DNA of 64,000 nt from Schlegelella_A sp036263655. GTDB taxonomy: Bacteria > Pseudomonadota > Gammaproteobacteria > Burkholderiales > Burkholderiaceae_C. Positions 24,228-32,731 of this stretch are shown in pieces (the stretch's first letter is position 1; each line of letters starts with the position of its first letter). A program made the position numbers and the translations under genes. The stretch covers positions 124,001 through 188,000 of the forward strand of contig DATAGP010000013.1 of the NCBI GenBank assembly GCA_036263655.1. The letters run 5' to 3'. A model generated the notes under the pieces. That model had not been told where the DNA came from and did no database searches. It worked only from the letters and a program-made list of their open reading frames with translations.

Positions 24228-25039
24228 ACGCGGCGGCGCTCGAGGCCCGCGTCGCCGGCATCGCGGCCGGGCGCCGGCGCACCCGGACCGTGCGCTACGG
24301 CTCGTACTTCCTGATCCTTGCGGCCGTCGCCTGGAGCATCGAGGTGATCGTGTTCCAGGACACCGACTGGAGCCGCATCGTCGGCGGCTCGCTGCTGACA
24401 TCGCTCGGCCGGTTCCTCGAGCTCGACCTCGAGGTCGTGCCGCAGCTGTTCGAGCCGGCCCTCGAGACGGTCCTCATGGCCACGCTCGCGACCGTGGCCG
24501 GGCTCGTGCTCTCCATTCCCGTCGCCTGGCTCGGCGCCGCCAACATCACGCCCTTCGGCAAGATCTCGTACGCGATCGGCCGCTTCGGCATGACGATGTC
24601 GCGCTCCGTGCACGAGATCGTCTGGGGACTGATCTTCGTGTCGGCGGTGGGGCTCGGCGCGCTGGCCGGCATCCTGGCCATGGCGGTGCGCTCGGTCGGC
24701 TTCATCTCGAAGACGATCGCCGAGGCCATCGAGGACGTCGACCCGAAGCCGCTGGAGGCCATTCGCGCCGCCGGCGGAACGAAGTTCCAGATCCTCTGGT
24801 TCGCGATCCTGCCGCAGATCATTCCGGTCTTCGTCGGCAACATCATCTTCGAGTGGGACATCAACATCCGCCGCTCGACGATCCTCGGTCTGGTCGGCGC
24901 CGGCGGGCTCGGCCTGCTGCTGTTCCGGCAGATGGCGATGTCGAACTACGGCGGCATCGCCGTCGTGATCCTCGCCGTGCTGGCACTGATCGTGTGCGGC
25001 GAAGTGATTTCCCACTATGCACGCAAAGCCATCATCTGA
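24224..25039 (+). CDS. phnE: Phosphonate ABC transporter permease PhnE (first copy)
   Basis: 271 residues, GTG start overlapping phnC (GTGA). About six membrane segments. The EAA-type loop that contacts the ATPase reads AIRAAGGTKFQILWFAILPQ; RSVHEIVWGLIFVSAVGLGAL is typical of PhnE. It pairs with the next gene, probably as a heterodimeric channel. The last bases overlap or abut the second permease depending on its start. Confidence 0.92.
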   Translation: MNAAALEARVAGIAAGRRRTRTVRYGSYFLILAAVAWSIEVIVFQDTDWSRIVGGSLLTSLGRFLELDLEVVPQLFEPALETVLMATLATVAGLVLSIPVAWLGAANITPFGKISYAIGRFGMTMSRSVHEIVWGLIFVSAVGLGALAGILAMAVRSVGFISKTIAEAIEDVDPKPLEAIRAAGGTKFQILWFAILPQIIPVFVGNIIFEWDINIRRSTILGLVGAGGLGLLLFRQMAMSNYGGIAVVILAVLALIVCGEVISHYARKAII

Positions 25040-25046
25040 GCTCGGC

Positions 25047-25925
25047 ATGGCCGTGCCGCAGGGGCTCGGAACGGCAGCGGCGCCACCGCCCTCGCGGGCC
25101 GACGCCGCCGGCCGCGTCCCGCTCACGTGGAGCCGGATGCGCTATCCGCAGAGTCTCTACAAGTACGTCGCGCTGCTCGGGTCGCTCGCCTTCATCGCCT
25201 TCTCGCTCGAGTACCTGAACATCGAGGTGGACCGACTGCCGGGGATGCTCGGGCGGATGGGCGAGATGCTGGCGCGGCGCTACTTCCCGCCGAACCTCGG
25301 CCACATCCTGAACGCCGACTACTGGCACTCGGTCGTCGAGACGCTGCAGATGAGCTACCTGGCGACGGTGCTCGGCCTTGCCGCCGCGATCCCGCTCGCC
25401 TGGTTCGCCGCCTACAACATGACGCCGAGCCGGCGCTTTCTCTACCCCGTCGCGCGCCTCTTCATCATGGGCTGCCGGTCGGTGCACGAGATGATCTGGA
25501 CCATCCTCCTGGTGACGCTGCTCGGCTTCGGCATGCTGCCGGGTGCCCTCGCCCTCACCCTCTTCTGCATCGGCTTCGCCGGCAAGCTGTTCTCCGAGGC
25601 GATCGAGGCCATCGAGCCCGGCCAGGTCGAGGCGATCCGCTCCGCCGGCGCCAACAACCTGCAGGTGTTCGTGTTCGCGGTGCTGCCGCAGGTGCGCGTT
25701 GCCTGGACCGGGATCTCGATCTACACCTGGGACGTCGTCTTCCGCGCCGCGACGGTGGTCGGCTTCTTCGGCGCCGGCGGCATGGGCTGGTACCTGCGCG
25801 AGAGCGTGCAGCGGGTGGCCTCGCGCGACGTCGCCGCCATCCTGCTCTCGATCATCGTCGTCGTCATCATCTCCGAGCTCGTCTCCGCCTGGCTGCGCAC
25901 GCGCATCGCCCGCGCGGTCGCCTGA
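25047..25925 (+). CDS. phnE: Phosphonate ABC transporter permease PhnE (second copy)
   Basis: 292 residues from ATG 25047, 7 bp after the first phnE; an ATG at 25017 would add ten residues and overlap by 23 bp. Residues 1-40 are hydrophilic. Motifs RSVHEMIWTILLVTLLGFGMLPG and AIRSAGANNLQVFVFAVLPQ match the first copy, and the two proteins are clearly paralogous. About six membrane segments. Twin PhnE permeases are common in phosphonate and phosphite importers. Confidence 0.9.
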   Translation: MAVPQGLGTAAAPPPSRADAAGRVPLTWSRMRYPQSLYKYVALLGSLAFIAFSLEYLNIEVDRLPGMLGRMGEMLARRYFPPNLGHILNADYWHSVVETLQMSYLATVLGLAAAIPLAWFAAYNMTPSRRFLYPVARLFIMGCRSVHEMIWTILLVTLLGFGMLPGALALTLFCIGFAGKLFSEAIEAIEPGQVEAIRSAGANNLQVFVFAVLPQVRVAWTGISIYTWDVVFRAATVVGFFGAGGMGWYLRESVQRVASRDVAAILLSIIVVVIISELVSAWLRTRIARAVA

Positions 25926-25962
25926 TCCGGGCACCTCGACATCCAATCTCCGAAAGCCTCCA

Positions 25963-27201
25963 ATGAACAGCAAAGCCGCGGAGCGTTCCGTCTCCGCCAA
26001 CGGACGCACCTACCGCTGGATGGACCGGCCGCTCGTCATCGTCTGCGTCGACGGCTGCGAGGCGGACTACATCAACCAGGCCGTGCAGGCGGGCGTCGCG
26101 CCCTACCTCGCCGAGATGTGCGCCAAGGGCACCTCGCTGCTCGCCGACTGCGTCGTGCCGAGCTTCACCAACCCGAACAACCTGTCGATCGTCACCGGCG
26201 TGTCGCCAGCCGTGCACGGCATCTGCGGCAACTACTTCTACGACCGCGAGGCGGACGAGGAAGTGATGATGAACGACGCCAAGTACCTGCGCGCCGAGAC
26301 CATCCTCGCCAAGTTCTCGAACGCCGGCGCCAAGGTCGTCGTCATCACCGCCAAGGACAAGCTGCGCACCCTCCTCGGCAAGGGCATGAAGGCGATGTGC
26401 TTCTCGGCCGAGAAGGCCGACCAGCTGACGATGGAAGGCAACGGCATCACCGGCGTGCTCGAGCTCGTCGGCAAGCCCCTGCCCAAGGTGTACAGCGCCG
26501 ACCTCTCCGAGTTCGTGTTCGCCGCCGGCGTCAAGATCATGGCGAAGCACCGGCCCGACGTCATGTACCTGTCGACCACCGACTACGTGCAGCACAAGCA
26601 CGCGCCCGGAACGCCGGCCGCGAACGACTTCTACCGGATGATGAGCGGCTACCTGGCCCAGCTCGACGCCATGGGCGCGACGATCGCCCTGACCGCCGAC
26701 CACGGCATGAACGCCAAGACCGACGCCGCCGGCCGGCCGCAGATCCTCTACCTGCAGGACTGGTTCGACGCGGAGATCGGCGCCGGCGAGGCCCGCGTCA
26801 TCCTCCCCGTCACCGATCCCTACGTCGCCCACCACGGCTCGCTCGGCTCCTTCGCAACGGCTTACCTGCCGGCGGATGCCGACCAGGCCGGCCTGTTCGC
26901 GAGGCTGCGCCGCCTGGCCGGCGTCGAGCTGGTGCTGTCGAGGGCCGAGGCGGCCGAGCGCTTCGAGCTCCCGACCGATCGCATCGGCGACGTGGTGATC
27001 GTCTCGGAGCGGCTCTACGTCATCGGCACGAGCCCGGCCAGGCACGACCTGTCCGGCCTCGATGCGCCCTTGCGCTCGCACGGCGGCGTCTCCGAGCAGG
27101 TCGTCCCGATCCTCTTCAACCGCTCGCTGCAAGGCCTCGTTCCGGGCCGGCGCCAGCGCAACTTCGACATCTTCGACCTGGCGCTGAACCACGCCGTCTG
27201 A
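25963..27201 (+). CDS. phnA: Phosphonoacetate hydrolase
   Basis: 412 residues of the alkaline phosphatase/nucleotide pyrophosphatase superfamily. It hydrolyses the C-P bond of phosphonoacetate to acetate and phosphate. The two-zinc site is fully visible: D30 (VCVDGCEADY), the nucleophilic T69 (PSFTNPNN), D207 and H211 (TTDYVQHKH), D246-H247 (TADHGMN) and H373 (RSHGGVSEQ). Length matches phosphonoacetate hydrolases from Sinorhizobium and Pseudomonas. ATG 25963 lies 37 bp after phnE; the open frame upstream overlaps phnE and is rejected. It completes the route PhnY to PhnA. Confidence 0.93.
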   Translation: MNSKAAERSVSANGRTYRWMDRPLVIVCVDGCEADYINQAVQAGVAPYLAEMCAKGTSLLADCVVPSFTNPNNLSIVTGVSPAVHGICGNYFYDREADEEVMMNDAKYLRAETILAKFSNAGAKVVVITAKDKLRTLLGKGMKAMCFSAEKADQLTMEGNGITGVLELVGKPLPKVYSADLSEFVFAAGVKIMAKHRPDVMYLSTTDYVQHKHAPGTPAANDFYRMMSGYLAQLDAMGATIALTADHGMNAKTDAAGRPQILYLQDWFDAEIGAGEARVILPVTDPYVAHHGSLGSFATAYLPADADQAGLFARLRRLAGVELVLSRAEAAERFELPTDRIGDVVIVSERLYVIGTSPARHDLSGLDAPLRSHGGVSEQVVPILFNRSLQGLVPGRRQRNFDIFDLALNHAV

Positions 27202-27231
27202 TCGCGTCGCATACCGTTCGAGGAGAGCCGC

Positions 27232-28323
27232 TTGAAGAACTGGGCGTACCACAACCCCGTCGCCATCCACTTCGGCGCCGGCGTGCTCGAGACGCTGCCG
27301 AAGGTCCTGCGCGGCCGGCGGGCGAGCGTCGTCACCTTCCCGGAGGCGGAGTCCTTCGGGCTGCTGCCGCGGCTGCGCCGGCTGCTCGGTGATTCGCTCG
27401 TCGGCGTCATCGACGACACCCAGCCGAATCCGGACGTCGAGGGGCTCGACGGCCTCTACCGCGCCTTCTGGCGCCAGCATGCGACGAGCGAGGTCATCGT
27501 CGCCGTCGGCGGCGGCAGCGCGCTCGACACCGCCAAGGCCTTGATGGTCGGTACCGAGAGCGGCGAGTTCGACGCCCTGGTCGCCCTGCTCGCGACGGGC
27601 AAGCCGTTCACGCCGCACCGCGTCAAGACCCTGATCGCCGTGCCGACCACGTCCGGCACCGGCAGCGAGGTCACCGGCTGGGCGACGGTGTGGCATCGCA
27701 GCAGTGGCAAGAAGTACTCGCTGCACCTGCCCGAAACCTGGCCCGAGGCGGCCATCGTCGACCCCGAGCTGACCCTGTCCCTGCCGGCCGGCCCGACCCT
27801 GTCGGCCGGGCTCGACGCGCTCTCGCACGCGCTCGAGTCCATCTGGAACGTCAATGCGAATCCGGTCTCCGACAACCACGCCGTCAACGCCGCCCGCATG
27901 GTCCTCGACACGCTGCCGAAGCTCATGAAGAGCCCGCAGGACATCGAGCTGCGCCGGCGCATGGCGCTGGCGGCGCTGACGGCCGGGCTCGCTTTCTCGA
28001 ACACGCGCACGGCGCTGGCCCACTCGATCTCCTACGACATGACGATCCACCACGGCCTCCCGCACGGCATCGCCTGCTCGTTCACGCTCGGCATGGTGCT
28101 GCAGCGCGCGCTCGGCAAGGACGCGGAGCGCGACGGCGTGCTGGCGCGCGTCTTCGACGTGCCGCTGCCCGAGGCGCCGGCGTTCCTGAGCCGCTTCCTC
28201 GAGGAACTCGGCGTCAGCACCCGCTTCGAGTCCTACGGCGTGTCTTCCGCCGAGTCGGAGCGCATGATCACGACTGCGCTCGACGGTGTGCGCGGCAAGA
28301 ATTTCATCGGCGTCGCCGCCTAG
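27232..28323 (+). CDS. Iron-containing alcohol dehydrogenase associated with phosphonate metabolism
   Basis: 363 residues, starting with TTG at 27232 preceded by a strong AGGAGA 6 bases upstream. Group III (Fe) alcohol dehydrogenase: NAD-binding GGGSALDTAKA (93-103), PTTSGTGSEVT (138-148) and metal ligands D195, H199, H264 and H278 with the standard spacing. Such enzymes recur in phosphonate loci, and their natural substrate is not settled. Between phosphonoacetate hydrolase and phosphonoacetaldehyde dehydrogenase, interconversion of 2-hydroxyethylphosphonate and phosphonoacetaldehyde is an attractive guess. The family, metal site and context are clear; the reaction is inferred. Confidence 0.88.
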   Translation: MKNWAYHNPVAIHFGAGVLETLPKVLRGRRASVVTFPEAESFGLLPRLRRLLGDSLVGVIDDTQPNPDVEGLDGLYRAFWRQHATSEVIVAVGGGSALDTAKALMVGTESGEFDALVALLATGKPFTPHRVKTLIAVPTTSGTGSEVTGWATVWHRSSGKKYSLHLPETWPEAAIVDPELTLSLPAGPTLSAGLDALSHALESIWNVNANPVSDNHAVNAARMVLDTLPKLMKSPQDIELRRRMALAALTAGLAFSNTRTALAHSISYDMTIHHGLPHGIACSFTLGMVLQRALGKDAERDGVLARVFDVPLPEAPAFLSRFLEELGVSTRFESYGVSSAESERMITTALDGVRGKNFIGVAA

Positions 28324-28349
28324 GCGCGCCCACCAGAGGAACACGACCC

Positions 28350-29786
28350 ATGAATGCCCGAGAGTTGCGTCGAGAAGCCATGCGGATCGGCGGCAAGAGC
28401 GTGCACCGCGACCGCGTCATCGAGGTCTTCAATCCCTACACCGAGCAGCTCCTCGGCACCGTGCCGAAGGCGACGCTCGACGACGTCCGCCAGGCGTTCA
28501 GCATCGCCAGGGCCTACAAGTCGAAGCTCACCCGCTTCGACCGGGCGGCGATCCTGAACAAGGCCTCGGCGATCATCCGCAGCCGCACCGAGGAGTACGC
28601 CGACCTCATCACCGCCGAGTGCGGCCTCTGCAAGAAGGATTCGCTCTACGAGATGGGGCGCGTCAGCGACGTGCTGCTGTTCGGCGCGAACGAGTGCCTG
28701 AGGGACGACGGCCAGATCTTCTCGTGCGACCTCACGCCGCACGGCAAGAAGCGCCGCGTCTACACCCAGCGCGACCCGCTGCTCGGCGTGATCAGCGCCA
28801 TCACGCCGTTCAACCACCCGATGAACCAGGTGGCGCACAAGGTCGTGCCGGCGATCGTCACCAACAACCGGATGGTGCTGAAGCCTTCGGAGAAGGTGCC
28901 GTTCTCGGCGATCGTCCTTGCCGACGTGCTGTACGAGGCCGGCCTGCCGCACGAGATGTACCAGGTGGTGACGGGCGACCCGAAGGAGATCGCCGACGAG
29001 ATGCTCACCAACGAGCACGTCGACCTGATCACCTTCACCGGGGGCGTCGCCATCGGCAAGTACATCGCCTCGAAGGCCGGCTACCGACGCATGGTGCTCG
29101 AGCTCGGCGGCAACGATCCGATCATCGTCATGGAGGACGCCGACCTCGACGAGGCGGCCTCGCTCGCGGCCGCCGGCTCGTACAAGAACTCGGGCCAGCG
29201 CTGCACCGCCGTCAAGCGCATGCTGGTCCAGGAGTCGGTCGCGGACCGCTTCGTCGAGCTGCTCGCCGACAAGACGCGCGCCTGGAGCTACGGCGACCCG
29301 ATGGACCCGAAGGTCGACATGGGAACCGTCGTCGACGAGACCGCCGCGCGCTACTGCGAGGACAAGGTCAACGAGGCGGTGTCGCTCGGCGCCAGGGTCG
29401 TGGTCGGCAACGTGCGCAAGGGCGCGCTCTACTCGCCGACCGTTGTCGACCGCGTCACGCAGGACATGCCGCTGGTACTCCACGAGACCTTCGGCCCGGT
29501 CTCTCCGGTGATCCGCTTCAAGACCATCGACGACGCGATCCGGCTCTCGAACTCCACGGCCTACGGCCTGTCCTCCGCGGTGTGCACGAACCGCCTCGAC
29601 TACATCTCGCGCTTCGTGGCCGAGCTGGAAGTCGGCTCGGTCAACATCCGCGAGGTCCCCGGCTACCGGCTCGAGCTGACGCCCTTCGGCGGCATCAAGG
29701 ACTCGGGCCTGGGCTACAAGGAAGGCGTCCAGGAGGCGATCAAGAGCTTCACCAACATCAAGACCTACTCCCTGCCCTGGGTCTGA
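28350..29786 (+). CDS. phnY: Phosphonoacetaldehyde dehydrogenase
   Basis: 478 residues of the aldehyde dehydrogenase superfamily. Catalytic cysteine C285 in NSGQRCTAVKR and general base E251 in LELGGNDP; cofactor region TPFNHPMNQVAHKV and FTGGVAIGKYIA. KNSGQRCTAVKRMLV and the C-terminal VPGYRLELTPFGGIKDSGLG are as in PhnY proteins, which oxidise phosphonoacetaldehyde to phosphonoacetate with NAD. The product is the substrate of the hydrolase two genes upstream. ATG 28350 lies 26 bp after the alcohol dehydrogenase gene with AGAGGA upstream. Confidence 0.92.
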   Translation: MNARELRREAMRIGGKSVHRDRVIEVFNPYTEQLLGTVPKATLDDVRQAFSIARAYKSKLTRFDRAAILNKASAIIRSRTEEYADLITAECGLCKKDSLYEMGRVSDVLLFGANECLRDDGQIFSCDLTPHGKKRRVYTQRDPLLGVISAITPFNHPMNQVAHKVVPAIVTNNRMVLKPSEKVPFSAIVLADVLYEAGLPHEMYQVVTGDPKEIADEMLTNEHVDLITFTGGVAIGKYIASKAGYRRMVLELGGNDPIIVMEDADLDEAASLAAAGSYKNSGQRCTAVKRMLVQESVADRFVELLADKTRAWSYGDPMDPKVDMGTVVDETAARYCEDKVNEAVSLGARVVVGNVRKGALYSPTVVDRVTQDMPLVLHETFGPVSPVIRFKTIDDAIRLSNSTAYGLSSAVCTNRLDYISRFVAELEVGSVNIREVPGYRLELTPFGGIKDSGLGYKEGVQEAIKSFTNIKTYSLPWV

Positions 29787-29800
29787 AGCGCGAGGGGTCC

Positions 29801-30769
29801 ATGGCGCTGCGCACCTTCGCGTTCGTCCACGCCATCTCCGAAGCGCAGCTGCGGCCCTTCCGCGCGGCCTTCCCGGGCATCGAGTTCCTGATGCCCGAGG
29901 ACCACGGCCTTCCGCAGGGCCTCGAGCGCGCCGAAGGCGCCGCCATCGCCTGGGACTCGCCGCCGATCGACGCCATCCTCGATGCCGCGCCCGCGCTTCA
30001 GTGGATCCACCAGCGGGGCGCCGGCATCGACCGCATCGCGACGCCGCGGCTGGCGGCGAGCGGCCTGTTGCTGACCAACGGCAGCGGGAACCACGCGATC
30101 AACATCGCCGAGCACGTGATGGGCCTGATGCTCGCCTTCGCACGCCGGCTGCCAGCCCTGCTCGAGACGCAGCGCGAGCGGCGCTGGAAGCCCCCGCCGG
30201 TGAAGTCGCTGTTCGAGCTCTGCGGCCAGACGCTCGTCATCGTCGGCTTCGGCGCGATCGGCTCCGCGCTGGCGCAGCGCGCCCGTGCGTTCGGCATGAC
30301 GGTGATCGGCGTGCGCCGCACGGCGGCCGGGCCTTCCCGCGAGGGCGCCGAGCGCGTCGTCGCCATGAGCGGGCTCGACGCGGTGCTGGCGGACGCCGAC
30401 CACGTCGTCCTCGCGGCCCCGCTGACGGCCGAGACGCACGGGCTCTTCTCGACGGCGCGGTTCAAGGTCATGAAGCGAGGCGCCTACCTGTGCAACGTCG
30501 GGCGCGGCGCCATCGTCGACCACGATGCCCTGCTCGCCGCGCTGCGCGCGGGGCAGCTCGCCGGCGCCGGTCTCGACGTCACGGAGCCCGAGCCGCTGCC
30601 CGCCGAGTCGCCGCTGTGGACGGAGCCGAACGTCATCGTCACCGCGCATTCGTCGGGCCTGACGCCGCACTCCTTCGAGCGCTACCAGGCGCTGCTGCTC
30701 GAGAACCTCGGCCGCTTCGTGCGGGGCGAGCCGCTGCTCAACGTCGTCGACGTGCAGCGCGGCTACTAG
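29801..30769 (+). CDS. D-isomer-specific 2-hydroxyacid dehydrogenase (GhrA/SerA-type fold)
   Basis: 322 residues. Rossmann motif GFGAIG (149-154) and the catalytic set R235 (NVGRGAIVD), E264 (EPEPLP) and H283 (TAHSSG) are complete. Reduces 2-oxoacids or oxidises D-2-hydroxyacids with NAD(P)H. It lies 14 bp after phnY, so it is part of the phosphonate operon. Phosphite dehydrogenase (PtxD) belongs to the same superfamily, but the sequence looks more like glyoxylate/hydroxypyruvate reductases. A phosphonate-derived oxo or hydroxy acid is a plausible substrate; not established. Confidence 0.88.
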   Translation: MALRTFAFVHAISEAQLRPFRAAFPGIEFLMPEDHGLPQGLERAEGAAIAWDSPPIDAILDAAPALQWIHQRGAGIDRIATPRLAASGLLLTNGSGNHAINIAEHVMGLMLAFARRLPALLETQRERRWKPPPVKSLFELCGQTLVIVGFGAIGSALAQRARAFGMTVIGVRRTAAGPSREGAERVVAMSGLDAVLADADHVVLAAPLTAETHGLFSTARFKVMKRGAYLCNVGRGAIVDHDALLAALRAGQLAGAGLDVTEPEPLPAESPLWTEPNVIVTAHSSGLTPHSFERYQALLLENLGRFVRGEPLLNVVDVQRGY

Positions 30770-30794
30770 CTCGGATCCGGACCGTCGTCGCGAG

Positions 30795-30822
30795 TTGTGA
30801 CGACCCTCCGGTGCCCTAGCAT
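30795..30822 (+). promoter_or_regulatory. Possible promoter of the amidohydrolase gene
   Basis: TTGTGA (30795-30800) and TAGCAT (30817-30822) are 16 nt apart, each matching four of six consensus bases. They lie in the 79-bp gap before the D-aminoacylase-like gene, so this gene may be transcribed separately from the phn operon. Confidence 0.35.
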
Positions 30823-30848
30823 CGACGCATGGCTCTGCACCGGACGCG

Positions 30849-32327
30849 ATGAGCACGACTGCCCGCTACGACCTGCTGATCCGCCGCGGCACCGTCGTCG
30901 ACGGTACGAAGGCGCCCCGCTTCGACGCCGATGTCGGCGTGCGCGGCAGTCGCATCGCCGCCGTCGGCGACCTCGCCGGCGCGAGCGCCACGCGCACGCT
31001 CGACGCCGCCGGCCTGATCGTCGCGCCCGGTTTCATCGACTCGCACACGCACGACGACCAGGCGTTGCTCGCGCAGCCCGACATGCCGTTCAAGGTCTCG
31101 CAGGGCGTCACCACGGTGATCGCCGGCAACTGCGGCATCAGCGCCGCGCCGCTGCGCCGCGGCATGAAGCTGCCGATGCCCCTGGATCTGCTCGACGGTC
31201 CGGACAGCGAGCGGCACGAGAGCTTCGCCTCTTGGGTCGCGGCGCTGCAGGCGCGGCCGGCGGCGACCAACGTGGCGGCGCTGGTCGGTCACTCGACACT
31301 GCGCGCCGTGACCATGGGCGAAGACGACCTCGACCGCGAGGCGCGCGGCGACGAGGTCGAGGCGATGCAGGCGCTCCTGGCCGACGCGCTCGACGCCGGC
31401 GCGATCGGCCTGTCGACCGGGACCTTCTATCCGCCGGCCGTCAAGGCGAGCACCGACGAGATCGTCGCCGTCGGCCGGCCGCTGTCGACGCGCGGCGGCC
31501 TCTACGTGACGCACATGCGCGACGAGGGGTCGCGGGTGATGGAAGCACTCGACGAGACCTTCCGCATCGGCCGGGCCCTCGGCGTGACGGTGGTCGTGTC
31601 GCACCACAAGGTGCAGAACCGGCCGAACTTCGGCCGCTCCGTCGAGACGCTCGCCTTCATCCGCGAGACGATGACCCGCCAGCCGGTGTGCCTCGACTGC
31701 TACCCCTACACCGCCGGCTCGACCATGATCCGCACCGATCGCGGCATGCTCGACGGGCGCATCCTCATCGCCTCGAGCGTGCCGCATCCCGAGTGCGCCG
31801 GCCGCGAGCTCGGCGACATCGTGGCGAGCTGGGGTGTCGCGGAAAGCGAGGCGGCCCGGCGAATGCAGCCCGGCACCGCGATCTACTTCCTGATGGACGA
31901 GCCGGACGTGCAGCGCATCCTCGCCTTCGACGAGACCATGATCGGATCGGACGGCATCCCCGTCGGCGAGAAGCCGCACCCGCGCCTCTGGGGCACGTTC
32001 CCGCGCGTGCTCGGCCACTACAGCCGCGAGGTCGGGCTGTTCCCGCTCGAGACGGCGGTCTGGAAGATGACCGGCCTGACGGCGCGCAATTTCGGCGTGG
32101 CCGACCGCGGCACGGTGGGAGTCGGCAAGCACGCCGACCTGGTGCTGTTCGACGCCGCTGCGATCCGTGACGCCGCCACCTACGAGGCGCCGACCACGCC
32201 CGCCGAGGGCATCCATGCGGTGATCGTCAACGGCGGCGTCGCCTGGGAAGGCGGCCACTCGACCGGCCTCCGGAGCGGCCAGGTGCTGAAGCGGACGACG
32301 CCAGGGCCGAACGGAGCCGCGGCATGA
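30849..32327 (+). CDS. D-aminoacylase/N-acyl-D-amino-acid deacylase-like amidohydrolase
   Basis: 492 residues of the amidohydrolase superfamily, D-aminoacylase branch. The metal motif GFIDSHTHDD carries H66 and H68, followed by the family cysteine C95 in AGNCGIS; THMRDEG, VVSHHKV and IGSDG supply later metal and catalytic residues. The C-terminal beta-sandwich (GKHADLVLFDAAAI, VIVNGGVAWEGG) is typical. It removes acyl groups from N-acyl-D-amino acids or opens related cyclic amides. It lies 79 bp after the hydroxyacid dehydrogenase on the same strand. A link with phosphonates (for example an N-acylated aminophosphonate) is only suggested by position. Confidence 0.88.
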   Translation: MSTTARYDLLIRRGTVVDGTKAPRFDADVGVRGSRIAAVGDLAGASATRTLDAAGLIVAPGFIDSHTHDDQALLAQPDMPFKVSQGVTTVIAGNCGISAAPLRRGMKLPMPLDLLDGPDSERHESFASWVAALQARPAATNVAALVGHSTLRAVTMGEDDLDREARGDEVEAMQALLADALDAGAIGLSTGTFYPPAVKASTDEIVAVGRPLSTRGGLYVTHMRDEGSRVMEALDETFRIGRALGVTVVVSHHKVQNRPNFGRSVETLAFIRETMTRQPVCLDCYPYTAGSTMIRTDRGMLDGRILIASSVPHPECAGRELGDIVASWGVAESEAARRMQPGTAIYFLMDEPDVQRILAFDETMIGSDGIPVGEKPHPRLWGTFPRVLGHYSREVGLFPLETAVWKMTGLTARNFGVADRGTVGVGKHADLVLFDAAAIRDAATYEAPTTPAEGIHAVIVNGGVAWEGGHSTGLRSGQVLKRTTPGPNGAAA

Positions 32328-32345
32328 GCAGGGCCGACCGGCCAT

Positions 32346-32381
32346 GAAAAACGGGCTGCGGCACTTCTGCTGCAACCCGTT
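32346..32381 (-). terminator. Rho-independent terminator of the gltX-tRNA run
   Basis: On the minus strand the stem AACGGGTTGC / GCAGCCCGTT (10 bp, one G-U pair) with a 12-nt loop is followed by TTTTC. It stands 10 bp after tRNA-Asp and closes the long leftward transcription unit. A weaker T-rich run on the other side may also stop transcripts from the amidohydrolase gene. Confidence 0.75.
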
Positions 32382-32390
32382 GTTCTGTGT

Positions 32391-32467
32391 TGGCGGAGTG
32401 GACGGGGCTCGAACCCGCGACCCCCGGCGTGACAGGCCGGTATTCTAACCAACTGAACTACCACTCC
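32391..32467 (-). tRNA. tRNA-Asp (GTC)
   Basis: 77 nt including an encoded 3' CCA. Acceptor GGAGTGG pairs with CCACTCC, D-arm AGTTCAGTTGGTTAGAAT, anticodon loop with GTC (CCTGTCACG) and T-arm GGGTTCGAGCCC. Last of three tRNA genes after gltX and followed by a terminator. Confidence 0.96.
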
Positions 32468-32501
32468 TGGTACTGACTTCTCTTCGGCCGACCCCGGAAG
32501 G

Positions 32502-32577
32502 TGGCGTCCCCTAGGGGATTCGAACCCCTGTAATCACCGTGAAAGGGTGGTGTCCTAGGCCTCTAGACGAAGGGGAC
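32502..32577 (-). tRNA. tRNA-Glu (TTC)
   Basis: 76 nt with an encoded CCA. Acceptor GTCCCCT pairs with AGGGGAC, anticodon TTC in CCTTTCACG, T-arm GGGGTTCGAATCCCC. It is the substrate of the glutamyl-tRNA synthetase encoded just upstream. Confidence 0.96.
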
Positions 32578-32626
32578 TGAAACTCTCTGCATGCCGGCTT
32601 CGGCGGCGCGGCTCCATCGTATCGTG

Positions 32627-32699
<73 letters not shown>

Positions 32700-32725
32700 G
32701 TCGAAATTCGGAAACGAAGCCCGAG

Positions 32726-32731
32726 ATTATA
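32726..32731 (-). promoter_or_regulatory. Possible -10 element for the tRNA genes overlapping the gltX stop
   Basis: A perfect TATAAT on the minus strand covers the last sense codon and stop of gltX. A start about 20 nt before tRNA-Ala would follow, with a GC-rich discriminator (CTCGGGC) as in stringently controlled stable-RNA promoters. No recognisable -35 hexamer lies 16-18 nt upstream, so this is weak. Confidence 0.35.

Noticed and set aside
29801..30769. Phosphite dehydrogenase (PtxD), suggested by the superfamily and the PhnCDE-like importer
   Set aside because: The substrate-pocket region does not resemble PtxD as I know it, and the sequence is closer to glyoxylate/hydroxypyruvate reductases; the cluster is built around phosphonoacetate, not phosphite.
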